The notes: a model not told the origin generated them from the letters alone. A stretch of 64,000 bases of DNA from Bacteroides sp. (GCA_014801985.1 JAAVDD010000013.1:68702-132701); one strand, 5' to 3'; numbered from the stretch's first letter, positions 17,993 to 28,353 are shown. A program made the numbers and translations.

Positions 17993-19147
17993 ATGGATGA
18001 ATATAAAGATATTTTTGAGGCCTTGAAGCCTCGTCGTGAAATAAAGGCATCGGTCGGACTTCGAAATAAAGTGCAGAAAGCTATTGATAGAAATAATAGA
18101 AAGAACCATGCAAGAAAATGGATTTTCAGTGGAATCAGTCTTGGTATGATTGCGGCAATTCTTTTATTAGTATTCATTCCATCTGGAATATCAGCCGGAG
18201 AGGTATTGAAGGAAGCAATTAACGCATTGACATATTCCGAAAGGATTGCAATGACAGTGGAGATCAGAACACTGCCGATGGAGAATTTCAGATATATAGA
18301 CATTAATCAAGCTTTCGTGCCCCATCATATAGATATTGCAAGATTGGATACCATAATAAGATGGCGTGTTGACAAAGGAGAAAGAATTGCCATCGGAACT
18401 GGTCAGGATGCTTATACATGGGTTCCATCCTTGGCTTTAGGTTGGCATTTGGATAAAGTGGATAATGATAACCTCCTGGGTTACTTAAGCAACTTTCTTA
18501 CACCACAAAAATTACTTAAAAATGAACTTGATAACAGCTTGAAAAATCACAAGAGCGAATATGAGATTTCCCAAAAAGGGAAAGATATTATTCTTACTGT
18601 TAATATAGCCCCCGAAGGAGACTTTGCAAATCCCTATCTACTGAACACATCAATCACAGAATCAACGAGTATTCGAAGGTATCTATTTGATTCCGATTCA
18701 AAGAGATTGAAAAGTGCCACAGTAAGTATCCTTAAAGATAATAATGAAATTGAGGTTCTAAGACTTTCCTCCATAGATTATAATCCAATTGATAAGGATA
18801 TATGTCAGCTTGATACGGGTATCAGATTTGTTGAGATTCAGGATCAGCCAGCAGGACTAAACGGATTAAACGCAGAAGAGGCAGCTTCCATTATTTTAAA
18901 CGCCTTTGCGGATTGGAACTTAAAGATTCTTGATAAGGTTATGAATCATGAAGTCTCAGAGTCAATGTATCGCAGACGATTCGAAGGTTCAAGACTGTTA
19001 TCTATTGGGCGAGCGTTCACATCAGGGAATCAAAATACAATTTTCATACCATATACTTTGAAATTACGAAACGGCACATTACAGCACCATAATCTGGCTT
19101 TACAGAAAACAAAAGCAGAAGGGTGGGTAGTTGTTGGGGGTTTATAG
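17993..19147 (+). CDS. Membrane protein, probable anti-sigma factor with large periplasmic part
   Basis: The 384-residue protein has a short basic cytoplasmic N-terminus of about 42 residues. One membrane helix (WIFSGISLGMIAAILLLVFI) follows near residues 43-62. The region of about residues 70-280 is strand-rich and begins AGEVLKEAINALTYSERIAM. It reads like a LolA/RseB-type fold. A final stretch from about residue 285 (NAEEAASIILNAFADWNLKIL) looks like an NTF2-like cone domain. Both domain calls are by eye. Its place directly after a sigma gene supports an anti-sigma role, though the cytoplasmic part is unusually small. Confidence 0.65.
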   Translation: MDEYKDIFEALKPRREIKASVGLRNKVQKAIDRNNRKNHARKWIFSGISLGMIAAILLLVFIPSGISAGEVLKEAINALTYSERIAMTVEIRTLPMENFRYIDINQAFVPHHIDIARLDTIIRWRVDKGERIAIGTGQDAYTWVPSLALGWHLDKVDNDNLLGYLSNFLTPQKLLKNELDNSLKNHKSEYEISQKGKDIILTVNIAPEGDFANPYLLNTSITESTSIRRYLFDSDSKRLKSATVSILKDNNEIEVLRLSSIDYNPIDKDICQLDTGIRFVEIQDQPAGLNGLNAEEAASIILNAFADWNLKILDKVMNHEVSESMYRRRFEGSRLLSIGRAFTSGNQNTIFIPYTLKLRNGTLQHHNLALQKTKAEGWVVVGGL

Positions 19148-19171
19148 GCTTCTAATTTAAAAATAACTATA

Positions 19172-21493
19172 ATGAAATTTAAAAATTTGATGACAGGGCT
19201 ATTACTGCTCTGTCTGGGCTGCAACACCCTTTTTGCATCAATCACTTCCTATAAAGGGATTGTAAAAGATGAAACCGGCAACCCGGTGGAATTTGCCAAT
19301 GTAACTCTATTGTCTCAGAATGACTCCACTCTTGTAGACGGAACTGTTACAGACGCAACTGGTAAATTTGTCATTTCAGGCAATGATATGCCTGTATTTC
19401 TTAGAATCTCTGTTATGGGATTTGAAGACAAAATCATTGATAATCCGGAAGAAAACTTGGGCAATGTCATTCTTACTCCTGCATCATATACTCTGGGAGA
19501 GGTTGTAGTTAAAGGTGCACGCCCAATGGCTAAACTGAAAGGAGATGGGGTGCAGGTAGCCATTTTCGGCACCTATCTCGCAAACACAGGAACAGCTCTT
19601 GATGTACTCGGCAAAATGCCTTTCGTCTCCAAGACCGGATCGGAACTTGAAGTGCTCGGTAAGGGTACTCCAACCGTATATATAAACGGCAGACAAGTTA
19701 CAGACCAGTCAGAACTTGACCAACTCGCATCGTCAGATATTAAAAGCGTTGATGTCGTGACTTCACCCGGTGCTCGCTATGATTCTTCTGTAAATGCGGT
19801 TATCCGTATTACGACTGTCGCCCCCTTAGGTGAAGGCTTCTCTTTCAACGACCGAACAACATTGGGATACAAGCACTATACCTATCTTTTTGAACAGGCT
19901 AATTTCAACTTCCGAAAAAATGGATTTGACCTTTTCGGCATGCTGAATTATGAGAACTACCGTGAGAGACCACGTTTTGAGAATAATACAACTCAATATC
20001 TTCAATCTGGCATCGTATCGCAAAGCAGCTACGGTAAGGATTTCACAAAATACCCGGTATATGAGGGAAAAGTGGGTCTCAACTACAATTCAAATAACCA
20101 ATACCTCGGTTTTTATTATGATTTTGCATATCGACCCGCTGCCGGCAGAAGTTCCTCTTTTACTTCAAGACTTCTTAACCTCGTTCTGGAAGACGAACTA
20201 AATTATAACGGAACGATTCAACGACACAATAGACAGCATCTTCTAAGTGCATATTATACGGGAGAGATCGGCAAATGCCAATTGACTGCAAATTTTGATG
20301 CGATGTGGCAGATAAACAACCGATTGACGAATGAAATTGAAAGGTCATCATTTAATCCTGAACGCACATTCGATACGGATAATAATGTCCACAATAGATT
20401 GTTAGCTGGGAATATATCCGCAACACTCCCGGTATGGAAAGGAGAATTGCACTTAGGTAGTGAGGTTAGTAATATTTTCCGTAGAGACTTATATCTATCA
20501 GATGCCGACTTCATTACGGATAACGACACAAAAATCAAAGAAAATACCTTTGCTCTATTTTCCGAAATTTCACAGACTTTCGGAAAAGTATCTTTGTCTG
20601 CCGGACTTCGTTGGGAATACACAGACTCTCGATATTTTCTTTGGGGACAGAAAATAGATGAACAGAGCCGTAATTATCACAACTTTGCTCCGAGTGCCTC
20701 CATTTCGTTCCCAATTGGTAAGGTTTCGACAAATCTTTCCTATACACGAAAAACTTCTCGCCCTGCATTTGAGCAACTCAGCAGCGCAATCCGATACCTT
20801 GACAGATACAGTTATGAATCTGGCAACCCCAATTTGAAACCTATCTATCGTGATTATGTCTCATTGTCAGGGTCATGGCGAGATATAGTCGTGGAACTTA
20901 CATATTATTCCACAAAGAATTATTTTTTATGGCAAACAACCCCTTATCCCGGCAACCCTGATGTTACTTTGTTAAAAATGGAAAATATGCCGAGATTCAA
21001 TACTTTTGAAGCTTTTGTCAACTACTCTCCATGTTTCTTCTCAATCTGGAGACCGACTTTTATGGCAGGCGTAATGGCTCAGGATTTCAAACTCATGCAC
21101 AACGGCAATGAAATGAAAAAAATGAACAAGCCTTTGGGTGTTTTCCGTTTAAACAATGCGGTTCATCTTCCCTGGGATATATGGCTCAATGTTGATTTCT
21201 CTGCAAGAACATCCGGAAACGGAGATAATTATTATATGAAGCCTTATTGGCAGTGCAACCTCGGTATATATAAATCCTTTGCTGATGACACATGGAGTAT
21301 AAAGTTGCAACTTGATGACGTTTTCGATACATGGAGACAAGAGTTTATCTCATACGATGCCCTGAGCACAACGAGTATTAAAAAGATATTAGACACCCGT
21401 GATCTGTCACTAACCATCCGATATAATTTTAATTCAGCTAAATCCCGCTATAAGGGAAGAGGAGCAGGGAATTATGATAAAAATCGTTTTTAA
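19172..21493 (+). CDS. Outer-membrane beta-barrel protein with CarboxypepD_reg-like domain
   Basis: At 773 residues, it has a signal peptide (MTGLLLLCLGCNTLFASI region) and then a carboxypeptidase-regulatory-like domain (YKGIVKDETGNPVEFANVTL near residues 28-47). The plug starts LGEVVVKGARP near residue 107. A barrel of the OMP_b-brl_3 type follows, including SYTRKTSRPAFEQLSSAIRY near residue 525. It is the third gene of the ECF sigma circuit and the likely regulated product. The ligand is unknown, and no SusD-like partner is adjacent, so glycan import of the Sus type is not supported. Confidence 0.87.
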   Translation: MKFKNLMTGLLLLCLGCNTLFASITSYKGIVKDETGNPVEFANVTLLSQNDSTLVDGTVTDATGKFVISGNDMPVFLRISVMGFEDKIIDNPEENLGNVILTPASYTLGEVVVKGARPMAKLKGDGVQVAIFGTYLANTGTALDVLGKMPFVSKTGSELEVLGKGTPTVYINGRQVTDQSELDQLASSDIKSVDVVTSPGARYDSSVNAVIRITTVAPLGEGFSFNDRTTLGYKHYTYLFEQANFNFRKNGFDLFGMLNYENYRERPRFENNTTQYLQSGIVSQSSYGKDFTKYPVYEGKVGLNYNSNNQYLGFYYDFAYRPAAGRSSSFTSRLLNLVLEDELNYNGTIQRHNRQHLLSAYYTGEIGKCQLTANFDAMWQINNRLTNEIERSSFNPERTFDTDNNVHNRLLAGNISATLPVWKGELHLGSEVSNIFRRDLYLSDADFITDNDTKIKENTFALFSEISQTFGKVSLSAGLRWEYTDSRYFLWGQKIDEQSRNYHNFAPSASISFPIGKVSTNLSYTRKTSRPAFEQLSSAIRYLDRYSYESGNPNLKPIYRDYVSLSGSWRDIVVELTYYSTKNYFLWQTTPYPGNPDVTLLKMENMPRFNTFEAFVNYSPCFFSIWRPTFMAGVMAQDFKLMHNGNEMKKMNKPLGVFRLNNAVHLPWDIWLNVDFSARTSGNGDNYYMKPYWQCNLGIYKSFADDTWSIKLQLDDVFDTWRQEFISYDALSTTSIKKILDTRDLSLTIRYNFNSAKSRYKGRGAGNYDKNRF

Positions 21494-21570
21494 AATAGAC
21501 ATAAATTTAACCATATTTTCGTATCATAGGATAGATTGCTTGAGTTAGGATTATCTATCGGCCGGGTAAA

Positions 21571-23928
21571 TTAGAAGGATAAGTGCAACGAAACTCTTAA
21601 ACCTCCTTTGCTTATATCCGGCCGATTCTTATATGTAAGTCTCCACACATAATCAAGTCTTAGGATTGTGAAAATATTATCCAAGCCTGCACTCAATTCC
21701 ATATATGGAGTTGTACCCATTACCCCTATCTGTGCACCTTCAGGAAATGAATAGAGATTGGGATTCAAAGCCGGATTGTTACGCTTCGTCAAATGCCCGA
21801 AGAAACCTTTAAAGGTTACTACTTCACGGAGTTTAGCTTTCTTTATTAAAGGGATTCGGTTAAGAATGGCCCCGTTAATAAAATATTCTATATCCCATGA
21901 AGCATATTCATCCATAGCGAATTCCATAGGATTTAATAAGGCAAATGATTCCGGTTGAATCGTATAAGACAAGTTAGAATTCTGCCATAAAAGAGCCGGA
22001 TATGGAACTTGACTCCAGATCTTCCCAGCCTTCAGAAGAACATTGGCATAGCCGAAAGCAGAAAACCAAAATCTTTTGGAAGCACTGAGTTCCGTCTGGT
22101 TCATCGTGAAATCAGCTCCTAAAAAAGTTTTAGGGCCAAATTCTTGTTTTAGGGTGAATACAGGAGCATCCATATTAACAGGCATTCTCTTAGTGACACT
22201 TTGCACAAATTTCTCACCGGGAGCGTATCTTAGATTAATAAAAAATGCTCCTAACTGATAATATTTTGCGAAATCACCATAACCGTTTTTAAACACAACT
22301 CTGGCAGATGCTTCCTCTCGTTCATGCTGGTAACCGGCATTAATCGAAAGGTTATTGGATAATTCAAGAATATACTCAAGTCGAGCAGTGCGACGATATG
22401 CCACAAGATCATTCTTCCTTCTTTTGATAGACAGGATAACATTATCTCTGTTAGTGTATAGATACCTCACCCCTATCTGGTCGGTATCGAATCTGTAGGT
22501 TGCTCGGATGGCATTTATTGGAAATTCCCTTGAGTGGTTCTTTTTCTTTATGAATGAATATTCAGCCTCTCCTTCATATTTCCACTTTTTATCGCGAAAT
22601 CCATAAGCAAAATAACCTCGGAAGAAAAAACGGTCGGATAGTGCAGAAGTAGACATTCCACCCGCCTTCAGGCGTAATCCTTCCACATCATTATAACTTA
22701 TAAATGAATTGACAGGGCCAATATTGAATTTGCTTCCTTGAGGAAGAGTCCCTACGTATCCTTGGAAAACAGGACGCAATATTTTCTCTCCCCATTTTAT
22801 TAAATTTATGCCCCTTAATTCATGAGTAAGACCGGAAAGTCGACTTTCAGCATAAGAAAAGGGTATTACTCTTTTCTCTTCCCAAAAATCAATCCCCCTT
22901 TTTTCCGAACCAATCAATTCAACCATTTCTCCTGAGATTGTCTCAACCTCGCTCTCCTCAGGAATCCACTCATTGATTGAATAATGAAAATCACGGTTCC
23001 GAATCTGGCGAGATCCATAGAGGGATGGGAGGAAAGTAAACAGCTTCAATTCAAGGGAAAGATCATCAAGCACCTTATGCACCTTTCCTAATGAGTCTTT
23101 TTCAAAGTTCTGACTGATAAATATTTTATCCGCATAATTCACATTTATTGCTTTAGGAGCACGCATTGTCACCCTTTTTACATATTTAAGGGAATCCTCA
23201 ATCGGGATGTATAACTTTCCATTAAAACCGAATGTTTCTGCCACTTTAGGAACAAATGTTAGCTCCACGCAGTGCTGACCTCCGAAATAGACAGTATCTG
23301 TAAGAGAATATTTATAGAAATCAGGTCCAATCACCGACAATGGACTTACAAACTTATTTTGCAAGAGCGTGATATCATTCTGGAAAATATCCACCTCTCT
23401 AAGCACATCATAGAGTGACGTTCTGACATTTTGAGCATTAAGCATTTCATTAATTCCTTGTGCAGTGTAGCCCGTCACAATCTCTTTTTGGAAATGTGGT
23501 TTAAGTGAATACACCATATATGCACTTTTTTCCAACATTGCAAGGTCAAGCATCCGCTGACCTGTCCACAATGCGGTATCAATATATTGGGCAAGAAATC
23601 CAAGACGTTTATTAGACTTGGATGCGGAATTGAAGTCATAATCCAGATTGGTGGTGGCTAACAATATCTTTTCGTATTTTTCATAGCTATATTCCGGCAT
23701 GCCGTAAGGACTGAGAGCCTTACGATCTTCTCGAACCTTTCTCATTAGTTCAACTGCCGGATTGTTTCGTTTTGAATATTTCTCTCTTTTAGGCTTTACA
23801 ACTACTTCATTCAACGTAACGGTTTTCTCCTCTTCCTCGGCATATGCAGCAAAGGAAAAGAAGCATAATATCAAAATGAATAGAAGAAAGAAACGGAGAA
23901 ATCCTAAATAAGTGAATTTTACCTTCAT
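21571..23928 (-). CDS. DUF5686 family outer-membrane protein
   Basis: This 785-residue exported protein has an N-terminal hydrophobic segment (FLRFFLLFILILCFFSFAAY) and then LNEVVVKPKREKYSKRNNPA, the start seen in DUF5686 proteins. The C-terminal half is strand-rich and ends in an aromatic position (HLSF), as barrels do. Many relatives carry an N-terminal CarboxypepD_reg domain. Here it is missing, and the mature protein starts almost directly at the DUF5686 part. The function is not established. It converges with the barrel gene upstream and is probably monocistronic. Confidence 0.82.
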   Translation of the reverse strand: MKVKFTYLGFLRFFLLFILILCFFSFAAYAEEEEKTVTLNEVVVKPKREKYSKRNNPAVELMRKVREDRKALSPYGMPEYSYEKYEKILLATTNLDYDFNSASKSNKRLGFLAQYIDTALWTGQRMLDLAMLEKSAYMVYSLKPHFQKEIVTGYTAQGINEMLNAQNVRTSLYDVLREVDIFQNDITLLQNKFVSPLSVIGPDFYKYSLTDTVYFGGQHCVELTFVPKVAETFGFNGKLYIPIEDSLKYVKRVTMRAPKAINVNYADKIFISQNFEKDSLGKVHKVLDDLSLELKLFTFLPSLYGSRQIRNRDFHYSINEWIPEESEVETISGEMVELIGSEKRGIDFWEEKRVIPFSYAESRLSGLTHELRGINLIKWGEKILRPVFQGYVGTLPQGSKFNIGPVNSFISYNDVEGLRLKAGGMSTSALSDRFFFRGYFAYGFRDKKWKYEGEAEYSFIKKKNHSREFPINAIRATYRFDTDQIGVRYLYTNRDNVILSIKRRKNDLVAYRRTARLEYILELSNNLSINAGYQHEREEASARVVFKNGYGDFAKYYQLGAFFINLRYAPGEKFVQSVTKRMPVNMDAPVFTLKQEFGPKTFLGADFTMNQTELSASKRFWFSAFGYANVLLKAGKIWSQVPYPALLWQNSNLSYTIQPESFALLNPMEFAMDEYASWDIEYFINGAILNRIPLIKKAKLREVVTFKGFFGHLTKRNNPALNPNLYSFPEGAQIGVMGTTPYMELSAGLDNIFTILRLDYVWRLTYKNRPDISKGGLRVSLHLSF

Positions 23929-24075
23929 ACATCAATGTCAAAGAGTGACAAGTATATTATCAAACTCAGCCTCATGCAAGGTTATTATGAATAAAAACGT
24001 ATTTTTTCATATTAATTATATATTTTCCACGTTAATTCATACAAATAAAGAGTATTAAAAGATTCAAATCACAAT

Positions 24076-24516
24076 ATGGGAAAAGAAATTGAACATAAAT
24101 ATCTTGTCACATCAGAGACATATAAGACACTTGCTGTGAAGACAACTCATATTATCCAAGGTTATCTTTCTAAAGATCCAGAAAGGGTTGTCAGAGTGAG
24201 GATAATCGACAAATCAGGATTCGTCACAATTAAAGGGAAGACGGAAGGGGATACACGTTTGGAATTTGAATACGAGATTCCATATAATGATGCCTTGGAA
24301 ATGCTAAAGTTATGCTTGGGACACCCAATTGAAAAAAGAAGATGGATCGTGATGAACAAGGGTAACCGATGGGAAGTCGATGAATTCATTTCTCCCGCTT
24401 TTCCAACGGTGGCAGAAATAGAGCTTGCAAATTCAAATCATGACTATCCTCTGCCCGGATTTATCGGAAAGGAAGTGACAGGAGACCCGAAATTCTATAA
24501 TTCAAATATCGGTTAA
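24076..24516 (+). CDS. CYTH domain protein (triphosphate tunnel metalloenzyme)
   Basis: The 146-residue protein opens with MGKEIEHKYLV, which carries the ExExK metal and phosphate motif at residues 4-8. It continues with alternating basic and acidic strands such as VVRVRIIDKSGFVTIKGK and RLEFEYEI. This is the CYTH tunnel fold. Small bacterial members usually hydrolyse inorganic tripolyphosphate. Adenylate cyclase activity is less likely. It converges on the M23 peptidase gene with a 16-base gap. Confidence 0.9.
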   Translation: MGKEIEHKYLVTSETYKTLAVKTTHIIQGYLSKDPERVVRVRIIDKSGFVTIKGKTEGDTRLEFEYEIPYNDALEMLKLCLGHPIEKRRWIVMNKGNRWEVDEFISPAFPTVAEIELANSNHDYPLPGFIGKEVTGDPKFYNSNIG

Positions 24517-24532
24517 CCCTATATCCCAGTTC

Positions 24533-25501
24533 TTAGTCCATCACATGGCCTGCATTATCCGCAAGACGAATCATCTCTGCATATTCCTCAGGACTTAAAT
24601 CCATAAAATAATAATTCACAGGGTTCTGAGGTTCATCCTTGAATCTAACTTCATAGTGAAGGTGTGAACCGGTGGACTTTCCTGTTGATCCAACTCTGCC
24701 AATCAGTTCTCCCCTTTTCACCTTACTTCCGGGTTTGATGAGGATTTCGCTTAGATGAGCATAACGAGTGGTGTAATTATAGCCGTGGGAAATATCGACA
24801 CAATTACCGTATCCCCCTTTCCAGCCGGCTTCCTCAATTAATCCATCCGCAGTGGCAAATACAGGAGTGCCTGTGGATGCAGCGAAATCAAGTCCCTCAT
24901 GAAATTTTGTAGTGCCATAAATAGGATCATTCCTATAGCCGTAGCCTGAAGCAACAGTATAATTCTTCATATCAATCGGCATTACAGAAGGGATATGTGC
25001 AAGTTTATCCTTCTGCTCACCGGCTGATTTTCTAAGTTGATCAAAAGAGAGAGATTGGGCATAAAGCTGCCGCTCAAACAGATCAAGTCGTTGCGTAAGT
25101 AGCTTCACAAGATCTGCATCCGGCAGACGCTCTATTTCCTTATATCGTCGCTCATTATCCAGACCGGCATAGCGTTGGCCAAGACTCATGGGATCAAGCT
25201 GGAGCATCACACGATAAAAATTGTCATCCCGATTGCGGATATCCTCCATCACTTTCAGAGAGTTATCCAATCGACGGTTGATCACGTTATAACGGCTCCT
25301 AAGCTGAGCATTCTCTTCCCTGAGTGCCTTTTCAGTTGGAGAATCGAAGAAATGAAAATATAACAGAAAGACCGCCACACCCATAAGAAGTGAGAGGAGA
25401 ATAAATTTCACTCCCTTCCATAGGCGCTCTCCTCCGGAAGGAAAAAACCTTTCGAAATTATCTGTTTCAGGATTATATGTATAAAAAATCTTCCGTTTCA
25501 T
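24533..25501 (-). CDS. M23 family peptidoglycan metallopeptidase
   Basis: The 322-residue inner-membrane protein has one transmembrane segment (FILLSLLMGVAVFLLYFHFF near residues 33-52). A coiled-coil-like stretch follows (about 58-105). The C-terminal M23 domain carries zinc ligands in FHEGLDFA (HxxxD, near residue 202) and HLHYEVRF (HxH, near residue 282). It should cut peptide cross-links in the periplasm. The -33 box of its promoter overlaps the -7 element of the alaS promoter. Confidence 0.92.
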   Translation of the reverse strand: MKRKIFYTYNPETDNFERFFPSGGERLWKGVKFILLSLLMGVAVFLLYFHFFDSPTEKALREENAQLRSRYNVINRRLDNSLKVMEDIRNRDDNFYRVMLQLDPMSLGQRYAGLDNERRYKEIERLPDADLVKLLTQRLDLFERQLYAQSLSFDQLRKSAGEQKDKLAHIPSVMPIDMKNYTVASGYGYRNDPIYGTTKFHEGLDFAASTGTPVFATADGLIEEAGWKGGYGNCVDISHGYNYTTRYAHLSEILIKPGSKVKRGELIGRVGSTGKSTGSHLHYEVRFKDEPQNPVNYYFMDLSPEEYAEMIRLADNAGHVMD

Positions 25502-25545
25502 TGAAGAATCAAAATGTCATTATTTATAACTATAGCTCGGTATGC

Positions 25546-25576
25546 TTGCAAAAATAATCTAAAATTCGTAAATTTG
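25546..25576 (+). promoter_or_regulatory. Promoter of alaS, interlocked with a divergent promoter
   Basis: TTGC (25546-25549) is followed after 19 bases by TAAATTTG (25569-25576). Predicted start is near 25580, with a leader of about 60 bases. Confidence 0.7.
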
Positions 25577-25580
25577 CAAT
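25549..25580 (-). promoter_or_regulatory. Divergent promoter of the M23 peptidase gene
   Basis: On the minus strand TATTTTTG (25556-25549) fits TAnnTTTG, with ATTG (25580-25577) 20 bases upstream. It overlaps the alaS promoter almost completely. The outer sequences TTGCAAA (25546-25552) and TTTGCAA (25573-25579) are a perfect inverted repeat. Confidence 0.55.
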
Positions 25581-25594
25581 TAATTTATATGCTT

Positions 25595-25621
25595 GGAGGC
25601 CGACTCTTAAAAGGCGCCTCT
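25595..25621 (+). promoter_or_regulatory. Hairpin in the alaS leader
   Basis: GAGGC (25596-25600) pairs with GCCTC (25616-25620) around a 15-base loop, just upstream of the alaS start codon. It could be a translational control site, but no known class is recognised. Confidence 0.3.
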
Positions 25622-25640
25622 AATAAATTCATAATTCTTA

Positions 25641-28265
25641 ATGATGACTTCAAAAGAAATCAGAGAGTCTTTCAAGAATTTTTTCAAAGAGAAAGGCCAT
25701 AAAATCGTGCCGTCGGCGCCAATGGTGATAAAAGATGATCCTACCCTGATGTTCACAAATGCAGGTATGAATCAGTTTAAAGATATCATCCTCGGTAATC
25801 GCCCGGCCGAATACAAGCGTGTCACAGACAGCCAGAAATGTCTACGCGTATCAGGCAAGCATAATGACCTTGAAGAGGTCGGTCACGACACCTATCATCA
25901 TACCATGTTTGAGATGCTTGGCAACTGGAGCTTTGGCGATTATTTCAAGAAGGAAGCAATCGACTGGGCTTGGGAATATCTTGTTGACGTGCTCAAGTTA
26001 AATCCTGATCGTCTTTATGCTACAGTATTTGAAGGATATGCCCCTGAAGGTCTGGAGCGCGACAATGAGGCGGCCGGATATTGGGAGAAGCATCTCCCTG
26101 CTTCTCATATCATCAATGGAAACCGTCATGACAATTTCTGGGAAATGGGTGAAACGGGGCCCTGCGGGCCTTGCTCGGAAATTCATATTGACTTAAGAAG
26201 TGATGAAGAACGAGCAAAGATTGATGGCGCATCACTTGTCAATAAAGATAACCCGCAGGTCATTGAAATCTGGAATTTGGTTTTCATGCAGTATAATAGA
26301 ATGGCCGACGGTCATCTCGAACCCCTGCCAGCAAAAGTGATTGATACTGGTATGGGATTCGAACGCCTCTGCATGGCACTCCAAGGTAAAACTTCAAATT
26401 ACGACACAGACGTTTTCACCCCTATAATCGCAAAAATAAGCGAATTATCAGGGAAAAAATATGGCGAAGATGAAAAAGTTGATATTGCCATGCGTGTGGC
26501 TGCCGACCATGTCCGCACAATTGCTTTTTCAATCGCCGATTCTCAGCTTCCTTCTAATGCAAAGGCCGGCTACGTCATTCGCCGAATATTAAGACGTGCT
26601 GTAAGATACATTTATACCTTCCTGGAGCAGAAAGAAGCATTCCTTTACAGACTTGTTGATACTCTTGTGGAACAGATGGGTGAGGCTTATCCCGAACTTC
26701 CAGCTCAGGCAGATCTCATCAAGAAAGTTATTAAGGAAGAGGAGGAATCGTTCCTTCGAACCCTCGATAATGGTATTCGCCTGCTTGATTCTTTTGTAAA
26801 GAAAGCAAAAGAATCAGGTTCCAATGTTCTCTCCGGAGAAGATGCCTTCGTGCTCTATGACACCTACGGATTCCCTCTTGACCTAACTGAGCTGATTCTA
26901 CGCGAGCAAGGTATGGAGATTGACCATAAAGGTTTTGATGCAGAGATGAAAAAGCAGAAAGACCGTGCGCGTAATGCTGCCGCCGTGGAGACAGGCGATT
27001 GGGTTGAAGTCAAAGATGGCGAACAAAAATTTGTAGGATATGACACTACTTCCTCCGAAACAAACATTCTCCGATACCGTAAGGTAAAGCAAAAGGGAAA
27101 GGAATACTACCAAATTATTCTGGAAACTACTCCTTTCTATGCTGAAATGGGTGGTCAAGTGGGTGACAAAGGTCGCTTGGTAGGACCTGATGGAGAGATA
27201 ATCGAGATTTTCGATACAAAAAAGGAGAATAATGTTGGAGTACACCTCTCCTACTCTATCCCAACCGATCCGACCGCAGTCTTTAAGGCAGAAATAGATA
27301 CTGAATCTCGCGCAGCCACTTCAGCAAACCACTCTGCCACACACCTTATTCACGAAGCACTTAGGGAAGTGCTTGGAAATCATGTGGAGCAGAAAGGTTC
27401 TTTTGTTTCTCCTGATATCCTTCGCTTTGACTTCTCCCACTTCCAGAAACTCACTCCTGAGGAAATAAGAAAAGTGGAACATCTCGTCAATGAACGAATC
27501 CGAAAGTCAATTCCTCTTGATGAACATAGAGAGATGGCTATTGATGATGCACGCAAAATGGGAGCAATGGCCCTGTTTGGGGAAAAATATGGCGATAAGG
27601 TTCGTGTTGTTAAATATGGCACTTCTATTGAACTTTGCGGTGGAACGCATGTCGCAAACACAGGTAACATAGGGATGGTTCGTATTCTTAACGAAAGTTC
27701 CATTGCAGCAGGTATACGAAGAATTGAAGCAGTCAGCGGAGCCAAGGTAGAAAATATGCTTGATGATATGCAGGATCTTCTCAAAGACGTGATGACTCTC
27801 CTTGGGGGTTCATCGGATATCCGCACGGCAGTGAAGAAGGCTATTGGCGAAAATGCGGACCTGCGCCAGCAAGTGGATGAATTTGTGGCTGAACGCACTG
27901 CATCCCTCTCACGTCAGCTTCTTGAGAATGCAAAAGAGGTAAATGGAGTTAAAGTGGTAACTCTCAATGGTATGAGATTACCTGAGGTGGTAAAGAATGT
28001 TGCATTCAATATTCGCAAGGCTTCTCCGGAAGCTACTGTCTTCATTGGTGCAACAATTAATGAGAACAAACCGTTGCTAACTGTCATGATTACAGATGAC
28101 CTTGTGAAATCAGGTTTCAACGCATCGCAGACAGTGAGGGAAGCAGCCAAGCTCATCAAAGGCGGAGGTGGAGGTCAACCCTTCTTCGCTCAAGCCGGAG
28201 GAAAAAATTCGGATGGCCTTTCTTCAGCATTTGATAAGATTCTCGAAATTCTTCACCTTAATTAA
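25641..28265 (+). CDS. alaS: Alanine-tRNA ligase
   Basis: At 874 residues, AlaS is full length. The class II catalytic core is at the N-terminus ([29 protein letters not shown]). The editing domain has the zinc-binding [11 protein letters not shown] near residue 564 and CGGTH near residue 665. The DHHA1-type C-terminal domain ([14 protein letters not shown] near residue 845) completes it. Two ATG codons stand in tandem at 25641 and 25644, and either may be used. No clear Shine-Dalgarno is present. Confidence 0.98.
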   Translation: MMTSKEIRESFKNFFKEKGHKIVPSAPMVIKDDPTLMFTNAGMNQFKDIILGNRPAEYKRVTDSQKCLRVSGKHNDLEEVGHDTYHHTMFEMLGNWSFGDYFKKEAIDWAWEYLVDVLKLNPDRLYATVFEGYAPEGLERDNEAAGYWEKHLPASHIINGNRHDNFWEMGETGPCGPCSEIHIDLRSDEERAKIDGASLVNKDNPQVIEIWNLVFMQYNRMADGHLEPLPAKVIDTGMGFERLCMALQGKTSNYDTDVFTPIIAKISELSGKKYGEDEKVDIAMRVAADHVRTIAFSIADSQLPSNAKAGYVIRRILRRAVRYIYTFLEQKEAFLYRLVDTLVEQMGEAYPELPAQADLIKKVIKEEEESFLRTLDNGIRLLDSFVKKAKESGSNVLSGEDAFVLYDTYGFPLDLTELILREQGMEIDHKGFDAEMKKQKDRARNAAAVETGDWVEVKDGEQKFVGYDTTSSETNILRYRKVKQKGKEYYQIILETTPFYAEMGGQVGDKGRLVGPDGEIIEIFDTKKENNVGVHLSYSIPTDPTAVFKAEIDTESRAATSANHSATHLIHEALREVLGNHVEQKGSFVSPDILRFDFSHFQKLTPEEIRKVEHLVNERIRKSIPLDEHREMAIDDARKMGAMALFGEKYGDKVRVVKYGTSIELCGGTHVANTGNIGMVRILNESSIAAGIRRIEAVSGAKVENMLDDMQDLLKDVMTLLGGSSDIRTAVKKAIGENADLRQQVDEFVAERTASLSRQLLENAKEVNGVKVVTLNGMRLPEVVKNVAFNIRKASPEATVFIGATINENKPLLTVMITDDLVKSGFNASQTVREAAKLIKGGGGGQPFFAQAGGKNSDGLSSAFDKILEILHLN

Positions 28266-28310
28266 GGTGAGTCTTCGAACATCTGTTCAGCCTTTCAGGT
28301 AAAAATATCA

Positions 28311-28353
28311 GGGAGTGTCGTTAATCTCTACCGACACTCCCTTATGATATTTT
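28311..28353 (+). terminator. Terminator after alaS
   Basis: GGGAGTGTCG (28311-28320) pairs perfectly with CGACACTCCC (28332-28341) around an 11-base loop, followed by a T-rich stretch to 28353. Confidence 0.85.

Noticed and set aside
13087..21493. A polysaccharide utilisation locus
   Set aside because: No SusD-like protein, no glycoside hydrolases and no hybrid two-component regulator are present around the barrels.
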